A stretch of 64,000 nt of DNA, taken from contig NZ_CP141595.1 of NCBI RefSeq assembly GCF_035590735.1, positions 3,620,001 through 3,684,000 of the forward strand, given 5' to 3'. Below the pieces are notes generated by a model. The model was not told the origin of the DNA, made no database searches, and saw nothing but the letters and a program-made list of their open reading frames with translations. Origin of the DNA: Rossellomorea aquimaris (lineage in GTDB: Bacteria; Bacillota; Bacilli; Bacillales; Bacillaceae_B). Below, piece after piece: positions 1 to 8,241 of the stretch. Positions within the stretch are counted from its first letter, which is position 1. Every line of letters starts with the position of its first letter. Position numbers and translations under genes: made by a program.

Positions 1-657
<657 letters not shown>

Positions 658-769
658 AGTTTGAATAGCTCTTTAAAAATAAATCTAGAATTAACGTTGA
701 CGTATTGTCTTGTTTTGTTCAGTTTTCAAGGTTCAAGGTTTGTCCGCTCCGCTCTGAAGCGACTTTATT

Positions 770-799
770 AATATAACATATCTTCCATTACCGCGTCAA
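770..799 (-). promoter_or_regulatory. rrn promoter P2 (SigA)
   Basis: On the minus strand there is TTGACG (794-799), an 18-bp spacer and TATATT (770-775), about 115 bp before the 16S 5' end. This is the usual place for the proximal rrn promoter in Bacillus. Confidence 0.7.
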
Positions 800-854
800 C
801 AACTTTTTCATTTATTTTTCCGAAATGTTGTTTGCTGTATCAGCGACGTTTATA

Positions 855-883
855 AATATAACACGCTGTTAATGTTATTGCAA
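855..883 (-). promoter_or_regulatory. rrn promoter P1 (SigA)
   Basis: On the minus strand there is TTGCAA (878-883), a 17-bp spacer and TATATT (855-860), about 85 bp upstream of P2. Tandem P1/P2 promoters are typical of Bacillus rRNA operons. The 658-996 stretch otherwise holds only the rRNA leader. Confidence 0.65.
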
Positions 884-996
884 TATATTTTTAAGGAAAA
901 CTTTAAAAACTTAATCAATCACTTCTGTTGTTCTGTTTAACAGCAAACCTCCATATACATTAATACTACGCATTCCTGAAAGGAGACCTTTTATTC

Positions 997-1173
997 ATGC
1001 TCACCAACGTTGCATTATCTCTATCATTCATCATGGCTGTATATCTGTTTGCGTATTCATATGTACAAGCTCTTAAGATAAGCGAAAGCACTACACCTGT
1101 AAGGGGAATGACCTTCATCTTTTCAGTCGTTATGGCGTTTGTGTTTTCTGGTTTTACATACGTATTTTCTTGA
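997..1173 (+). CDS. small two-helix membrane protein, 58 aa
   Basis: An open frame of 58 codons starts with ATG behind a strong ribosome binding site (AAAGGAGACC, 9-10 nt upstream) and ends in TGA. The product has two hydrophobic segments (about residues 4-24 and 38-57) separated by a short polar, positively charged loop (KISESTTPVRG), so it should be a helical hairpin in the membrane. It is transcribed away from the rRNA operon and is followed by a strong hairpin terminator. I do not recognise the family. Good RBS, codon use and terminator support a real gene. Confidence 0.6.
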   Translation: MLTNVALSLSFIMAVYLFAYSYVQALKISESTTPVRGMTFIFSVVMAFVFSGFTYVFS

Positions 1174-1213
1174 GTGAAAGGATCTGTTAACGTTTAGTCT
1201 AGAGCAAATTAAT

Positions 1214-1254
1214 AAAGGAGTAAAGGAGCGAAATGAACGCTCCTTTACTCCTTT
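1214..1254. terminator. bidirectional terminator
   Basis: A perfect 17-bp stem (1214-1230 with 1238-1254) has a 7-nt loop between the convergent small ORF and the acetyltransferase gene. A T run follows on the plus strand. Confidence 0.8.
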
Positions 1255-1755
1255 TCAATGCAGTTCCAGCAGCAACCCTTCTTCCTGGTGCGACTCACCG
1301 CCAATCGTTAATATCTCTTCCTTAATGAGTGTAGGCTTTAAGGCATAATAGAAATGTTTCGATGGATTCTCTTTCAACACCCATATCCACATAGAGTTGT
1401 ATCCTTGTTTTTTAAGACCGGTAGCGGCAATTCCGAAGAGCTCTTTCCCGATGCCTTTACCTTGATATTCTTCTAGAAGATAAATAGCATATAATTCCCC
1501 TTCGTACTCCCCTGAACGCTCTTTCCCAAATGAAACAAAGCCGACGATTTTCCCATCATCCACTTCACATACATACGTATGATGAGATCCGGAAAGGATT
1601 TGTACCCACTTTTGTTCTCTTTCTTCTATTGATAATGACTGAAGATATTCGGGTGATACGATTCCTTCGTACGTCGTTCTCCAGCTATGGACGTGTACGT
1701 ATGCTAACCCCGATGAGTCTTGCAGGTTTGCTTTTCTAAAGCGGAAGTTCTTCAT
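1255..1755 (-). CDS. GNAT-family N-acetyltransferase
   Basis: This 166-aa protein has the GNAT fold. The beta4/motif A region reads ELYAIYLLEEYQGKGIGKEL (about residues 85-105), where Q-G-K-G-I-G is the acetyl-CoA pyrophosphate loop, and a motif-B-like stretch follows (SMWIWVLKENPS). The N-terminus (RKANLQDSSGLAYVHVHSW) is typical of small-molecule GNATs. The acceptor cannot be predicted. The start is ATG behind GAGGTGA. The gene overlaps the end of the upstream EamA gene by 20 bp, so the two are translationally coupled. Confidence 0.85.
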   Translation of the reverse strand: MKNFRFRKANLQDSSGLAYVHVHSWRTTYEGIVSPEYLQSLSIEEREQKWVQILSGSHHTYVCEVDDGKIVGFVSFGKERSGEYEGELYAIYLLEEYQGKGIGKELFGIAATGLKKQGYNSMWIWVLKENPSKHFYYALKPTLIKEEILTIGGESHQEEGLLLELH

Positions 1756-2665
1756 TCTTTTTCACCTCGTTGACTTTTAGGACCATCTTTTTTAATTTCC
1801 TTTCTTCTATTAAGAAGAAGGTAACGCCTATGATAATGACAAGACCGCCGACCACTTGAGTCATCATCACTTTTTCAGCTAAGAGCCAATAAGCAAGGAT
1901 TGAAGCGCCGATCGGTTCAAAGAGGATGGCCATGGAGATGGTTGAGGTGCTTAGCCACTTCAGGGACCAATTGAATAATGAATGTCCCAATAGTGTCGGG
2001 ATAACGGCAAGCAATAGAAAGTAGACCCAATCCTCTTTCGGATATGGCCCAAGGCTTTCGGAACGCATCATGACATATAAGAATAAAACGACTGAGCTGA
2101 TCGCATAGACCAAATACGTGTAGGTAATGAGGGATAGCCGTTTTCTTATCGTCTGCCCGAACAACAGGTATCCTGTTACAAGAGCGCACGCCATCAAGGC
2201 TAATACATCTCCCCATAGCGCACTTCCGCTTATTTTAAAATCTCCCCAGCTTATGATGATACTCCCACTGACAGCTAAAACCGCCGAGATGATGGCTCTC
2301 CCGGTTAATTTCTCCTGAAAGAACAAGTAAGCCCCGATAAAAGCGAATAATGGCTGCAATGTGACGAGGACCGTAGAACTGGCAACAGAAGTATAATTCA
2401 AGGATTCAAACCAGAGTATGAAGTGAAAGGCCAGAAAGACCCCTGCTAAAATTGAAAACATCCAATCTCTTAGAGTAATAACTTTCAGTTCCTTCACATA
2501 CTTTAAGAAAAATACAGGGGACATTAATAGAACTGTGAAAAACAACCGGTAAAAGGCCAATACACCTGCTGGTGCACTCGATACTTTTACCAGGATGGCA
2601 GAGGTTGATACGGAGATGACTCCGATTGCGAGTAATAGATACGGATTAACCTTTGTGTCTGACAT
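1736..2665 (-). CDS. EamA/DMT-family exporter
   Basis: A 309-aa integral membrane protein with ten predicted helices in two EamA repeats (about residues 10-140 and 150-290). It belongs to the drug/metabolite transporter superfamily, whose members export amino acids, sugars or drugs. The second repeat ends with the conserved stretch SMAILFEPIGASILAYWLL. The C-terminus is lysine- and glutamate-rich and cytosolic. The ATG start lies behind CAGGAGG. It is the first gene of a two-gene unit with the acetyltransferase, which may act on the same compound (inference). The substrate is unknown. Confidence 0.85.
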   Translation of the reverse strand: MSDTKVNPYLLLAIGVISVSTSAILVKVSSAPAGVLAFYRLFFTVLLMSPVFFLKYVKELKVITLRDWMFSILAGVFLAFHFILWFESLNYTSVASSTVLVTLQPLFAFIGAYLFFQEKLTGRAIISAVLAVSGSIIISWGDFKISGSALWGDVLALMACALVTGYLLFGQTIRKRLSLITYTYLVYAISSVVLFLYVMMRSESLGPYPKEDWVYFLLLAVIPTLLGHSLFNWSLKWLSTSTISMAILFEPIGASILAYWLLAEKVMMTQVVGGLVIIIGVTFFLIEERKLKKMVLKVNEVKKNEELPL

Positions 2666-2767
2666 GACAAACCTCCTGATATGTATTCGTTGCTCCTATT
2701 TTATAATCAGCAGGGTTAAATTACTACATGAATTTTCAGGGATAAATGTAGAACTGGAGGGGGCCCG

Positions 2768-3460
2768 ATGGAACTATTAGATACGACATTCATGATAAAG
2801 CTGGGTGTATCTGCGGTATTGGGGTTGATTATAGGGCTGGAGAGAGAATTAAAGAGAAAGCCTGTAGGTTTAAAGACGTCTCTCGTTATATGTATCGTGA
2901 GCTGTTTATTAACGATTGTCTCTATTGAATCTGCTTATATTTCTGAAGGATCGGATAAAGTGAATATCACGATGGACCCTTTGCGACTGGCAGCTCAGAT
3001 TGTTTCAGGGATTGGTTTCTTGGGGGCAGGTGTCATTTTACGAAGAGGGAATGACAGCATTTCCGGGTTAACGACAGCAGCTATGATCTGGGGAGCGGCC
3101 GGGATCGGGATTGCTGTTGGAGCGGGCTTCTATATGGAAGCTACGGCAGGTGTGATTCTCTTGATTGTCTCTGTTGAAGTGGTGCCTATTATCATTACGT
3201 ATTTAGGTCCGAAACGATTGCGGGAAAAAGAGCTGTCCCTGCGTGCTACGCTCTTGGAGAAAAAAGAGATCAAATCAATTATTGAACGAATTAAAGCTGA
3301 AGAAATATCTATTGAAAATATCCGGATTAAAGACTTAAAGAATCAGCAGCACCTCTTGGAATTGAAAATCATTGTGGACTTCAGAAAAAAGACGGTAGAC
3401 ATATACTATACGATTTCAGAAATAGAAGGGATAAAAGATGTTGAAATTGAAAGTTTATAG
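2768..3460 (+). CDS. MgtC/SapB-family membrane protein
   Basis: A 230-aa protein with the MgtC N-terminal membrane domain: IIGLERELKRKPVGLKT near residue 20, and a glycine-rich QIVSGIGFLGAGVILR segment near residue 75. A soluble C-terminal domain of about 85 residues has an ACT-like length. MgtC proteins are linked to magnesium limitation and membrane energetics. The ATG start follows GGAGGGGG. It faces a second MgtC-family gene across a shared terminator. Confidence 0.88.
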   Translation: MELLDTTFMIKLGVSAVLGLIIGLERELKRKPVGLKTSLVICIVSCLLTIVSIESAYISEGSDKVNITMDPLRLAAQIVSGIGFLGAGVILRRGNDSISGLTTAAMIWGAAGIGIAVGAGFYMEATAGVILLIVSVEVVPIIITYLGPKRLREKELSLRATLLEKKEIKSIIERIKAEEISIENIRIKDLKNQQHLLELKIIVDFRKKTVDIYYTISEIEGIKDVEIESL

Positions 3461-3467
3461 AAGTTGA

Positions 3468-3497
3468 GGAATGAGGATGGATGAACACCCTCGTTCC
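3468..3497. terminator. bidirectional terminator between two mgtC-like genes
   Basis: A 9-bp stem (3468-3476 with 3489-3497, one G-U pair) is followed on the plus strand by a T-rich stretch. It lies between two convergent stop codons. Confidence 0.65.
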
Positions 3498-3500
3498 TTT

Positions 3501-4232
3501 TTATTTTTTGTGAAGCTGGAACTTTTTCACACATTCTAAATCTTGGACAACTTCCAACACTTCATTAAACTGAAGGGCACTTGGAGTTAGTATAAGAAGG
3601 GAGTATTTAAAGGCCTCCACCCCCTCCATTTCATCCCCTTCTTCAATCTGGTACTGAGTGATCTCAATTCCATGATCATGAAGGGCATCATTTATTGACG
3701 TGATATTTCCCTTTCCTTTTTGCACGACCAGACTGAGGAGTAAGAGCTTCTTATGCTTCACTTTTTCCTTATAAAAACTTTCCAGGTTGTTCAAGAAAAA
3801 TAATGTTATCACAATCACCAGGGTTGTAAAAATGGCCAGATAGTACATCCCAATCCCTACTACCAACCCTAAGCCAGCAACAACCCAAATACTGGCGGCA
3901 GTGGTTAAACCTCTAACCGTCACGCCTCCATGGACCATAATCGTTCCCGCACCAAGAAAGCCGATTCCGGAAATGACATAGGAGGGAATCCGACTTGGAT
4001 CAAAACCTACTAATTGAGGGTGTTCGTCTAAAAACGGTTCAAACCCATATAAGGAAACAAGCATCAATAAACAGGAGCCGACACCTACAAGAATATGAGT
4101 GCGTAAACCAGCCGGGTGATTTTTAAATTCCCTCTCTATACCAATTAAGCCGCTCAGTAGAACGATTAACATAATACGAATAAGAGCAGTGTAAAACTCA
4201 TCTGGAATCTCCAGAAATTCTATCATCTCCAT
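3501..4232 (-). CDS. MgtC/SapB-family membrane protein
   Basis: A 243-aa MgtC-family protein. The membrane domain carries LIGIEREFKNHPAGLRTHILVG and YVISGIGFLGAGTIM; the C-terminal soluble domain (about residues 145-243) differs strongly from that of the neighbour at 2768. The start chosen is the ATG behind GAGAGGGGAAAGG; a longer frame begins 21 nt upstream without a better site. It is convergent with the other MgtC gene. The two look like an old duplication, not a recent one, because their soluble domains hardly match. Confidence 0.85.
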   Translation of the reverse strand: MEMIEFLEIPDEFYTALIRIMLIVLLSGLIGIEREFKNHPAGLRTHILVGVGSCLLMLVSLYGFEPFLDEHPQLVGFDPSRIPSYVISGIGFLGAGTIMVHGGVTVRGLTTAASIWVVAGLGLVVGIGMYYLAIFTTLVIVITLFFLNNLESFYKEKVKHKKLLLLSLVVQKGKGNITSINDALHDHGIEITQYQIEEGDEMEGVEAFKYSLLILTPSALQFNEVLEVVQDLECVKKFQLHKK

Positions 4233-4305
4233 AGCCTTTCCCCTCTCCATCATCTACCTATACTTTTTACCTGGAATGAACCTTTTAAAACGCAAAAAAC
4301 AAAAA

Positions 4306-4328
4306 AACCAGGTGGAGATCACCTGGTT
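4306..4328 (-). terminator. terminator of the fru operon
   Basis: A perfect 9-bp stem (4306-4314 with 4320-4328) has a 5-nt loop and is followed on the minus strand by TTTTTTTG TTTTTTG. Confidence 0.85.
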
Positions 4329-4338
4329 CTTTCATGAA

Positions 4339-6210
4339 TCATTTAATCGGCTTCTTTAATAACCCAACCATCACAGCTGTAATGACAGAACCAATCAGTA
4401 CTGCTAACAGATACAAGAATGGATTCCCTTCTACTACCGGGAATACGAATAATCCACCGTGTGGGGCAGGCAAACCAATCCCAAAGAACATCGCTAACGC
4501 TCCTGCAACCGCTGAACCTGTCACAATAGAAGGGATGACCCGGAATGGATCGCCTGCTGCAAACGGAATCGCTCCTTCTGTAATAAAGGATGCTCCCATA
4601 AAGTAAGCCGCGATACCCGCTTTTCGCTCATTATCATTGAACTTCTTCTTAAATATTGTCGTTGCCAGGGCCAGCCCCAGTGGCGGTACCATTCCACCCG
4701 CCATAATAGCCGCATGGGGAGCAAGGTTTCCTCCTTCAATCATGGCAATCCCGAATGTAAAGGCCGCTTTGTTGATCGGACCTCCCATGTCGACTGCCAT
4801 CATTCCACCAAGAACAAGTCCGAGTAAAATCAGGTTCCCTGTCCCTAATCCATCCAACCAGTTTTGAATACCCGTGTTGACTGCACTTAGAGGCTCCACC
4901 AGGAATTGAAGCATGATGAATCCAGTAATGAAAATTCCCAGCAACGGATAGATCAATACCGGTTTGATCCCTTCCAATGAAGGAGGGAAATTGTTTGTTA
5001 AACGCTTGATTCCGAGAACTACATAACCTGCTAAGAAACCGGCAATGATTCCACCTAAGAACCCGCTTTGACCCGTTGCAGCAATCAACCCGCCAATCAT
5101 ACCGGGTGCAAATCCAGGTCGATCGGCTATACTCATGGCGATGAATCCTGCTAAGACAGGAACCATTAAGTAGAAGGCATTGTCTCCCCCGATTTTCATT
5201 AGCATGGCTGCAAATTCATTGTACTCAGGAGAATCAGGATTCGCAGACTGAATGCCGAATAAGAACGAGATCGCAATCAGGATCCCTCCACCTACAACGA
5301 ATGGAAGCATGTTGGAAACACCATTCATCAGATGCTTGTAAAAGCCTGACTTTTGTTTCTTCTCAGGACCAGCATGAGTCCCACCAGATTGCTCTCTACC
5401 TTTATATATGGGCGCATCTTGTTTCATAGCCTGATTCAATAGTTCTTCAGGACGTCTAATCGCTTCAGCCACAGGAACTTCAATCACAGGCTTTCCTTTA
5501 AAACGATTCATTTCCACTTTCGTATCGGCAGCTACAATTATAGCTACAGCGTTTTCAATTTCTTCTGAAGTTAAGACGTTCTTTGCTCCACCAGAACCAT
5601 TCGTCTCTACTTTCAGTTTCACACCAATTTCTTTTGCTTTGGCTTTCAGAGCATCTGCTGCCATATACGTATGAGCAATCCCTGTAGGACATGCCGTTAC
5701 AGCCAGGACCTTTCCTTCGTTTGTTGAAGTTTCAGCAGGAATCTCTTCCTCGTCCTCTTGATCATGAACATTAATAATCTCCAAAACTTCTTCTTTTGAT
5801 GAAGCATTCACTAACGCTTTGCGGACCCCGGAGTCCATCAGCATAGAAGAAAGACGGCTTAACGCTTCTAAATGTGTTTGATTGGCACCTTCTGTTGCTG
5901 CAATCATGAAGAACAAATGAGCAGGAGTTCCATCGAGGGATTCATAGTCTACTCCTTCTGCTGATTTGCCGAATGCAATCGCAGGTGCTTTGACTGCCGA
6001 TGTTTTCGCGTGGGGAATGGCGATCCCTTCCCCAATACCCGTCGTACTTTGAGCTTCGCGATTAAGAATCGCTTGCTTAAATTCTTTAGGGTCCTCCAGG
6101 TTACCGCTTTTATCTAATACGGATACCAATTCATCAATAACGCCCTTTTTGGATGTAGAAGATATATTTAGCTGAATCGTATCTTTCGTCAATAATTCAG
6201 TAATTCTCAT
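4339..6210 (-). CDS. fruA: PTS fructose transporter subunit EIIABC
   Basis: A 623-aa fused permease that imports fructose and phosphorylates it to fructose-1-phosphate. Domain order is EIIA (residues 1-150, phospho-histidine H67 in AIPHAKT), EIIB (about 165-265, phospho-cysteine C174 in TACPTGIAHTYMA) and EIIC (about 285-620, ten or so helices, with GGMMAVDMGGPINKAAF). Length and order match FruA of Bacillus. It is the last gene of fruR-fruK-fruA, 12 nt after fruK, and ends in a strong terminator. FruR should repress it until fructose-1-phosphate appears. Confidence 0.96.
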   Translation of the reverse strand: MRITELLTKDTIQLNISSTSKKGVIDELVSVLDKSGNLEDPKEFKQAILNREAQSTTGIGEGIAIPHAKTSAVKAPAIAFGKSAEGVDYESLDGTPAHLFFMIAATEGANQTHLEALSRLSSMLMDSGVRKALVNASSKEEVLEIINVHDQEDEEEIPAETSTNEGKVLAVTACPTGIAHTYMAADALKAKAKEIGVKLKVETNGSGGAKNVLTSEEIENAVAIIVAADTKVEMNRFKGKPVIEVPVAEAIRRPEELLNQAMKQDAPIYKGREQSGGTHAGPEKKQKSGFYKHLMNGVSNMLPFVVGGGILIAISFLFGIQSANPDSPEYNEFAAMLMKIGGDNAFYLMVPVLAGFIAMSIADRPGFAPGMIGGLIAATGQSGFLGGIIAGFLAGYVVLGIKRLTNNFPPSLEGIKPVLIYPLLGIFITGFIMLQFLVEPLSAVNTGIQNWLDGLGTGNLILLGLVLGGMMAVDMGGPINKAAFTFGIAMIEGGNLAPHAAIMAGGMVPPLGLALATTIFKKKFNDNERKAGIAAYFMGASFITEGAIPFAAGDPFRVIPSIVTGSAVAGALAMFFGIGLPAPHGGLFVFPVVEGNPFLYLLAVLIGSVITAVMVGLLKKPIK

Positions 6211-6222
6211 GTTTGTTCCCCC

Positions 6223-7134
6223 CTATTTTTTCGTAATCTGAATTTTTTCAAATAAGCTTTCCACTTTTTTCGATGAGCAAAGACCGATTGAATAAGCCGT
6301 GGCAGATCCAGCCGAGGTTCCTAAGCGGAATGCATCCTCAATGCTCCAGCCCCTAGTTAGTCCTGCAAGGAATCCGGCAACGGTAGAATCTCCTGCACCC
6401 ACCGAGCTTTGCAACTCTCCACTTGGTACGGAAGAATACAATACTTCTTTACCGGTCAGTAAGAGGGCACCTTTTTCCGCCATGGAAACCATCACGTTTT
6501 CGACTCCGTAATCCTTCAACTTCTTTCCGTAGTGAATCGCATCATCCACTGACTCAATCTTCACATCAAACATCTCCCCCAGTTCATGATGATTCGGTTT
6601 GATCAGGAAGGGATTCAAAGAAAGAACTGGTTGAATCAAGCTCTTCTCGGCATCGATAATCACTTTCGTCCCTTGTTCTTTACATCGCTCAGCAATCTCC
6701 TGGTAAAATGATTTAGGCACCGATCCAGGTATACTCCCTGCCAGAACGATCATGTCTTCTTCTGTTAATGATGATATTTGCCGGAGTAACTGCTGTATAT
6801 GTGCCTCACGAATCGATGGTCCACTACCGTTGATTTCCGTTTCATCATCAGACTTAACCTTCACGTTAATCCGAGAAGCTTCTTCTACTTCGACAAATTC
6901 AGTTTTTATCTTTTCTTTATTTAAAAATTGTTTAATGTACTCACCAGTAAATCCTCCTGCAAATCCAAGAGCAACGCTTTCTACATTCAGCACATGCAAA
7001 ACACGGGAAACATTGATTCCTTTGCCTCCGGGAAATGCACTTTCTTTCTCACTTCGGTTTAGACCGCCTTTTTGAAAGGAGTCAAGTTCCATAATGTAAT
7101 CGACAGAAGGGTTCAGTGTTAAGGTATATATCAT
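6223..7134 (-). CDS. fruK: 1-phosphofructokinase
   Basis: A 303-aa PfkB-family sugar kinase that converts fructose-1-phosphate to fructose-1,6-bisphosphate. The substrate-side signature FPGGKGINVSRVL lies near residue 35 and the catalytic/ATP signature SVGAGDSTVAGF near residue 245. The start ATG overlaps the fruR stop (ATGA), showing translational coupling. It is the middle gene of the fru operon. Confidence 0.96.
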   Translation of the reverse strand: MIYTLTLNPSVDYIMELDSFQKGGLNRSEKESAFPGGKGINVSRVLHVLNVESVALGFAGGFTGEYIKQFLNKEKIKTEFVEVEEASRINVKVKSDDETEINGSGPSIREAHIQQLLRQISSLTEEDMIVLAGSIPGSVPKSFYQEIAERCKEQGTKVIIDAEKSLIQPVLSLNPFLIKPNHHELGEMFDVKIESVDDAIHYGKKLKDYGVENVMVSMAEKGALLLTGKEVLYSSVPSGELQSSVGAGDSTVAGFLAGLTRGWSIEDAFRLGTSAGSATAYSIGLCSSKKVESLFEKIQITKK

Positions 7135-7883
7135 GGTGTCACAACCTTTATCGTAGTTTGTTTCATCATTGCCGTATCGTGTTCGTCATCCAGTGCGTTC
7201 GTAATAATCATGGCTTTATCGAGATCCACAATTTTGCTAAAAGCGATTTCTCCAAACTTGGAGTCATCCGTTAAAAACATCGCTTCCCTCGATAACTCAA
7301 TCGCCATCCGTTTTACCTGGGCCTCTTCGGGATCCGGAGTCGTGAACCCATATTGAGCATGAACCCCGTTGGCTCCCATAAATGCTTTATCAAATCGATA
7401 CTGGCGTAAGGATTCAACCGCTCCACTTCCGATCATCGCTCTTGTCACCGGCTTTACGTATCCGCCGATCATATACGTTTTAAAGCCTTTTTGAAGGAGT
7501 GTGTCCACATGGGTCAACCCGTTCGTTACAACCACAATATCCATTTGCGGAAGATAGTCGATGAGACTCAAGGTCGTCGTACCGGCGTCCAAAAAGATGC
7601 AATCGCCCTCTTCTACCAGGGAAGCAGCATATTGACCGATGGATTGCTTTTCATGAAAGCTTTTGGATGATTTTTCAGAAACGCTCAATTCCTTCAGTTT
7701 CCCTTGAAGCCTCGCAGCCCCACCGTGGATACGTTTCAGGAATTTCTCTTGCTCGAGCTGTGTTAAGTCCCGGCGGATCGTTGACTCAGAAGCGTTCGTA
7801 ACATCCACAATCTCTTGGATTTTTATCGCATCTTTCTCCTTCAATAAATCTAAGATGATTCGATGTCGTTCCTCCGTTAACAT
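7131..7883 (-). CDS. fruR: DeoR-family repressor of the fructose operon
   Basis: A 250-aa regulator with an N-terminal DeoR winged helix (LTEERHRIILDLLKEKDAIK, then SESTIRRDLTQLE near residue 32-45). A C-terminal sugar-phosphate sensing domain contains FLDAGTTTLSLIDYL and MGANGVHAQYGFTTPDPEEA. It is first in the operon, so it controls its own synthesis along with fruK and fruA. The inducer in this family is fructose-1-phosphate. Confidence 0.93.
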   Translation of the reverse strand: MLTEERHRIILDLLKEKDAIKIQEIVDVTNASESTIRRDLTQLEQEKFLKRIHGGAARLQGKLKELSVSEKSSKSFHEKQSIGQYAASLVEEGDCIFLDAGTTTLSLIDYLPQMDIVVVTNGLTHVDTLLQKGFKTYMIGGYVKPVTRAMIGSGAVESLRQYRFDKAFMGANGVHAQYGFTTPDPEEAQVKRMAIELSREAMFLTDDSKFGEIAFSKIVDLDKAMIITNALDDEHDTAMMKQTTIKVVTP

Positions 7884-7919
7884 AGCATTCTCCTACTTTC
7901 TCCGTTTCTTATTACTTTC

Positions 7920-7948
7920 ATTATAATGAGAACGGTTACAAAAATCAA
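7920..7948 (-). promoter_or_regulatory. SigA promoter of fruRKA with flanking operator-like repeats
   Basis: On the minus strand TTGATT (7943-7948), a 17-bp spacer and TATAAT (7920-7925) lie 37 nt before the fruR start. Just upstream (7943-7985) the motif AATGATT or TGATTAAAA recurs three times (ATGATTACTTTTGATT, AAAATGATTGATT). This is the sort of direct repeat bound by DeoR-family repressors. The operator role is inferred. Confidence 0.7.
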
Positions 7949-8010
7949 TCATTTTTAATCAAAAGTAATCATTTTCTATCACGAAACATTCAAAATCGAT
8001 CAGTTGTTTA

Positions 8011-8160
8011 CCTGTTAATTCTTTCGGTTAATTTTCCTGTTGAATCTCAACGGTTATTTGCCTGTCAAATTCAGGCCCAATTTCGCCTGTTGAATTTTAA
8101 CTATTATTTCTCTGCCAAATCCAGACCCATACTTGCCTGTTAAAACCAGATCCTTCGAAG
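8011..8160. repeat. six degenerate 25-bp tandem repeats
   Basis: Units begin at 8011, 8036, 8061, 8086, 8111 and 8136, exactly 25 bp apart. Each starts with CCTGTTRAAT or a close variant (CCTGTTAATT, CCTGTTGAAT, CCTGTCAAAT, CCTGTTGAAT, TCTGCCAAAT, CCTGTTAAAA). The 3' parts alternate: units 2 and 4 resemble each other (..TCAACGGTTATTTG, ..TTAACTATTATTTC), as do units 3 and 5 (..CAGGCCCAATTTCG, ..CAGACCCATACTTG). A seventh, weaker unit may start at 7986. It fills the 7950-8185 gap between the fruR promoter and the ltaS terminator. No gene is visible here. Confidence 0.7.
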
Positions 8161-8185
8161 CATCAATCAGCCCAACCAACAAAAA

Positions 8186-8228
8186 AAGCAAGCTCCATCT
8201 CACCGAATTCAGTGGATGGAGCTTGCTT
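8186..8228 (-). terminator. terminator of ltaS
   Basis: A perfect 14-bp stem (8186-8199 with 8215-8228) is followed on the minus strand by a run of seven T. Confidence 0.88.
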
Positions 8229-8241
8229 ATAGTTACTTATT

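Noticed and set aside
8011..8160. CRISPR array
   Set aside because: Units are directly adjacent, only 25 bp in all, and drift throughout; there are no constant repeats with unique spacers and no cas genes.
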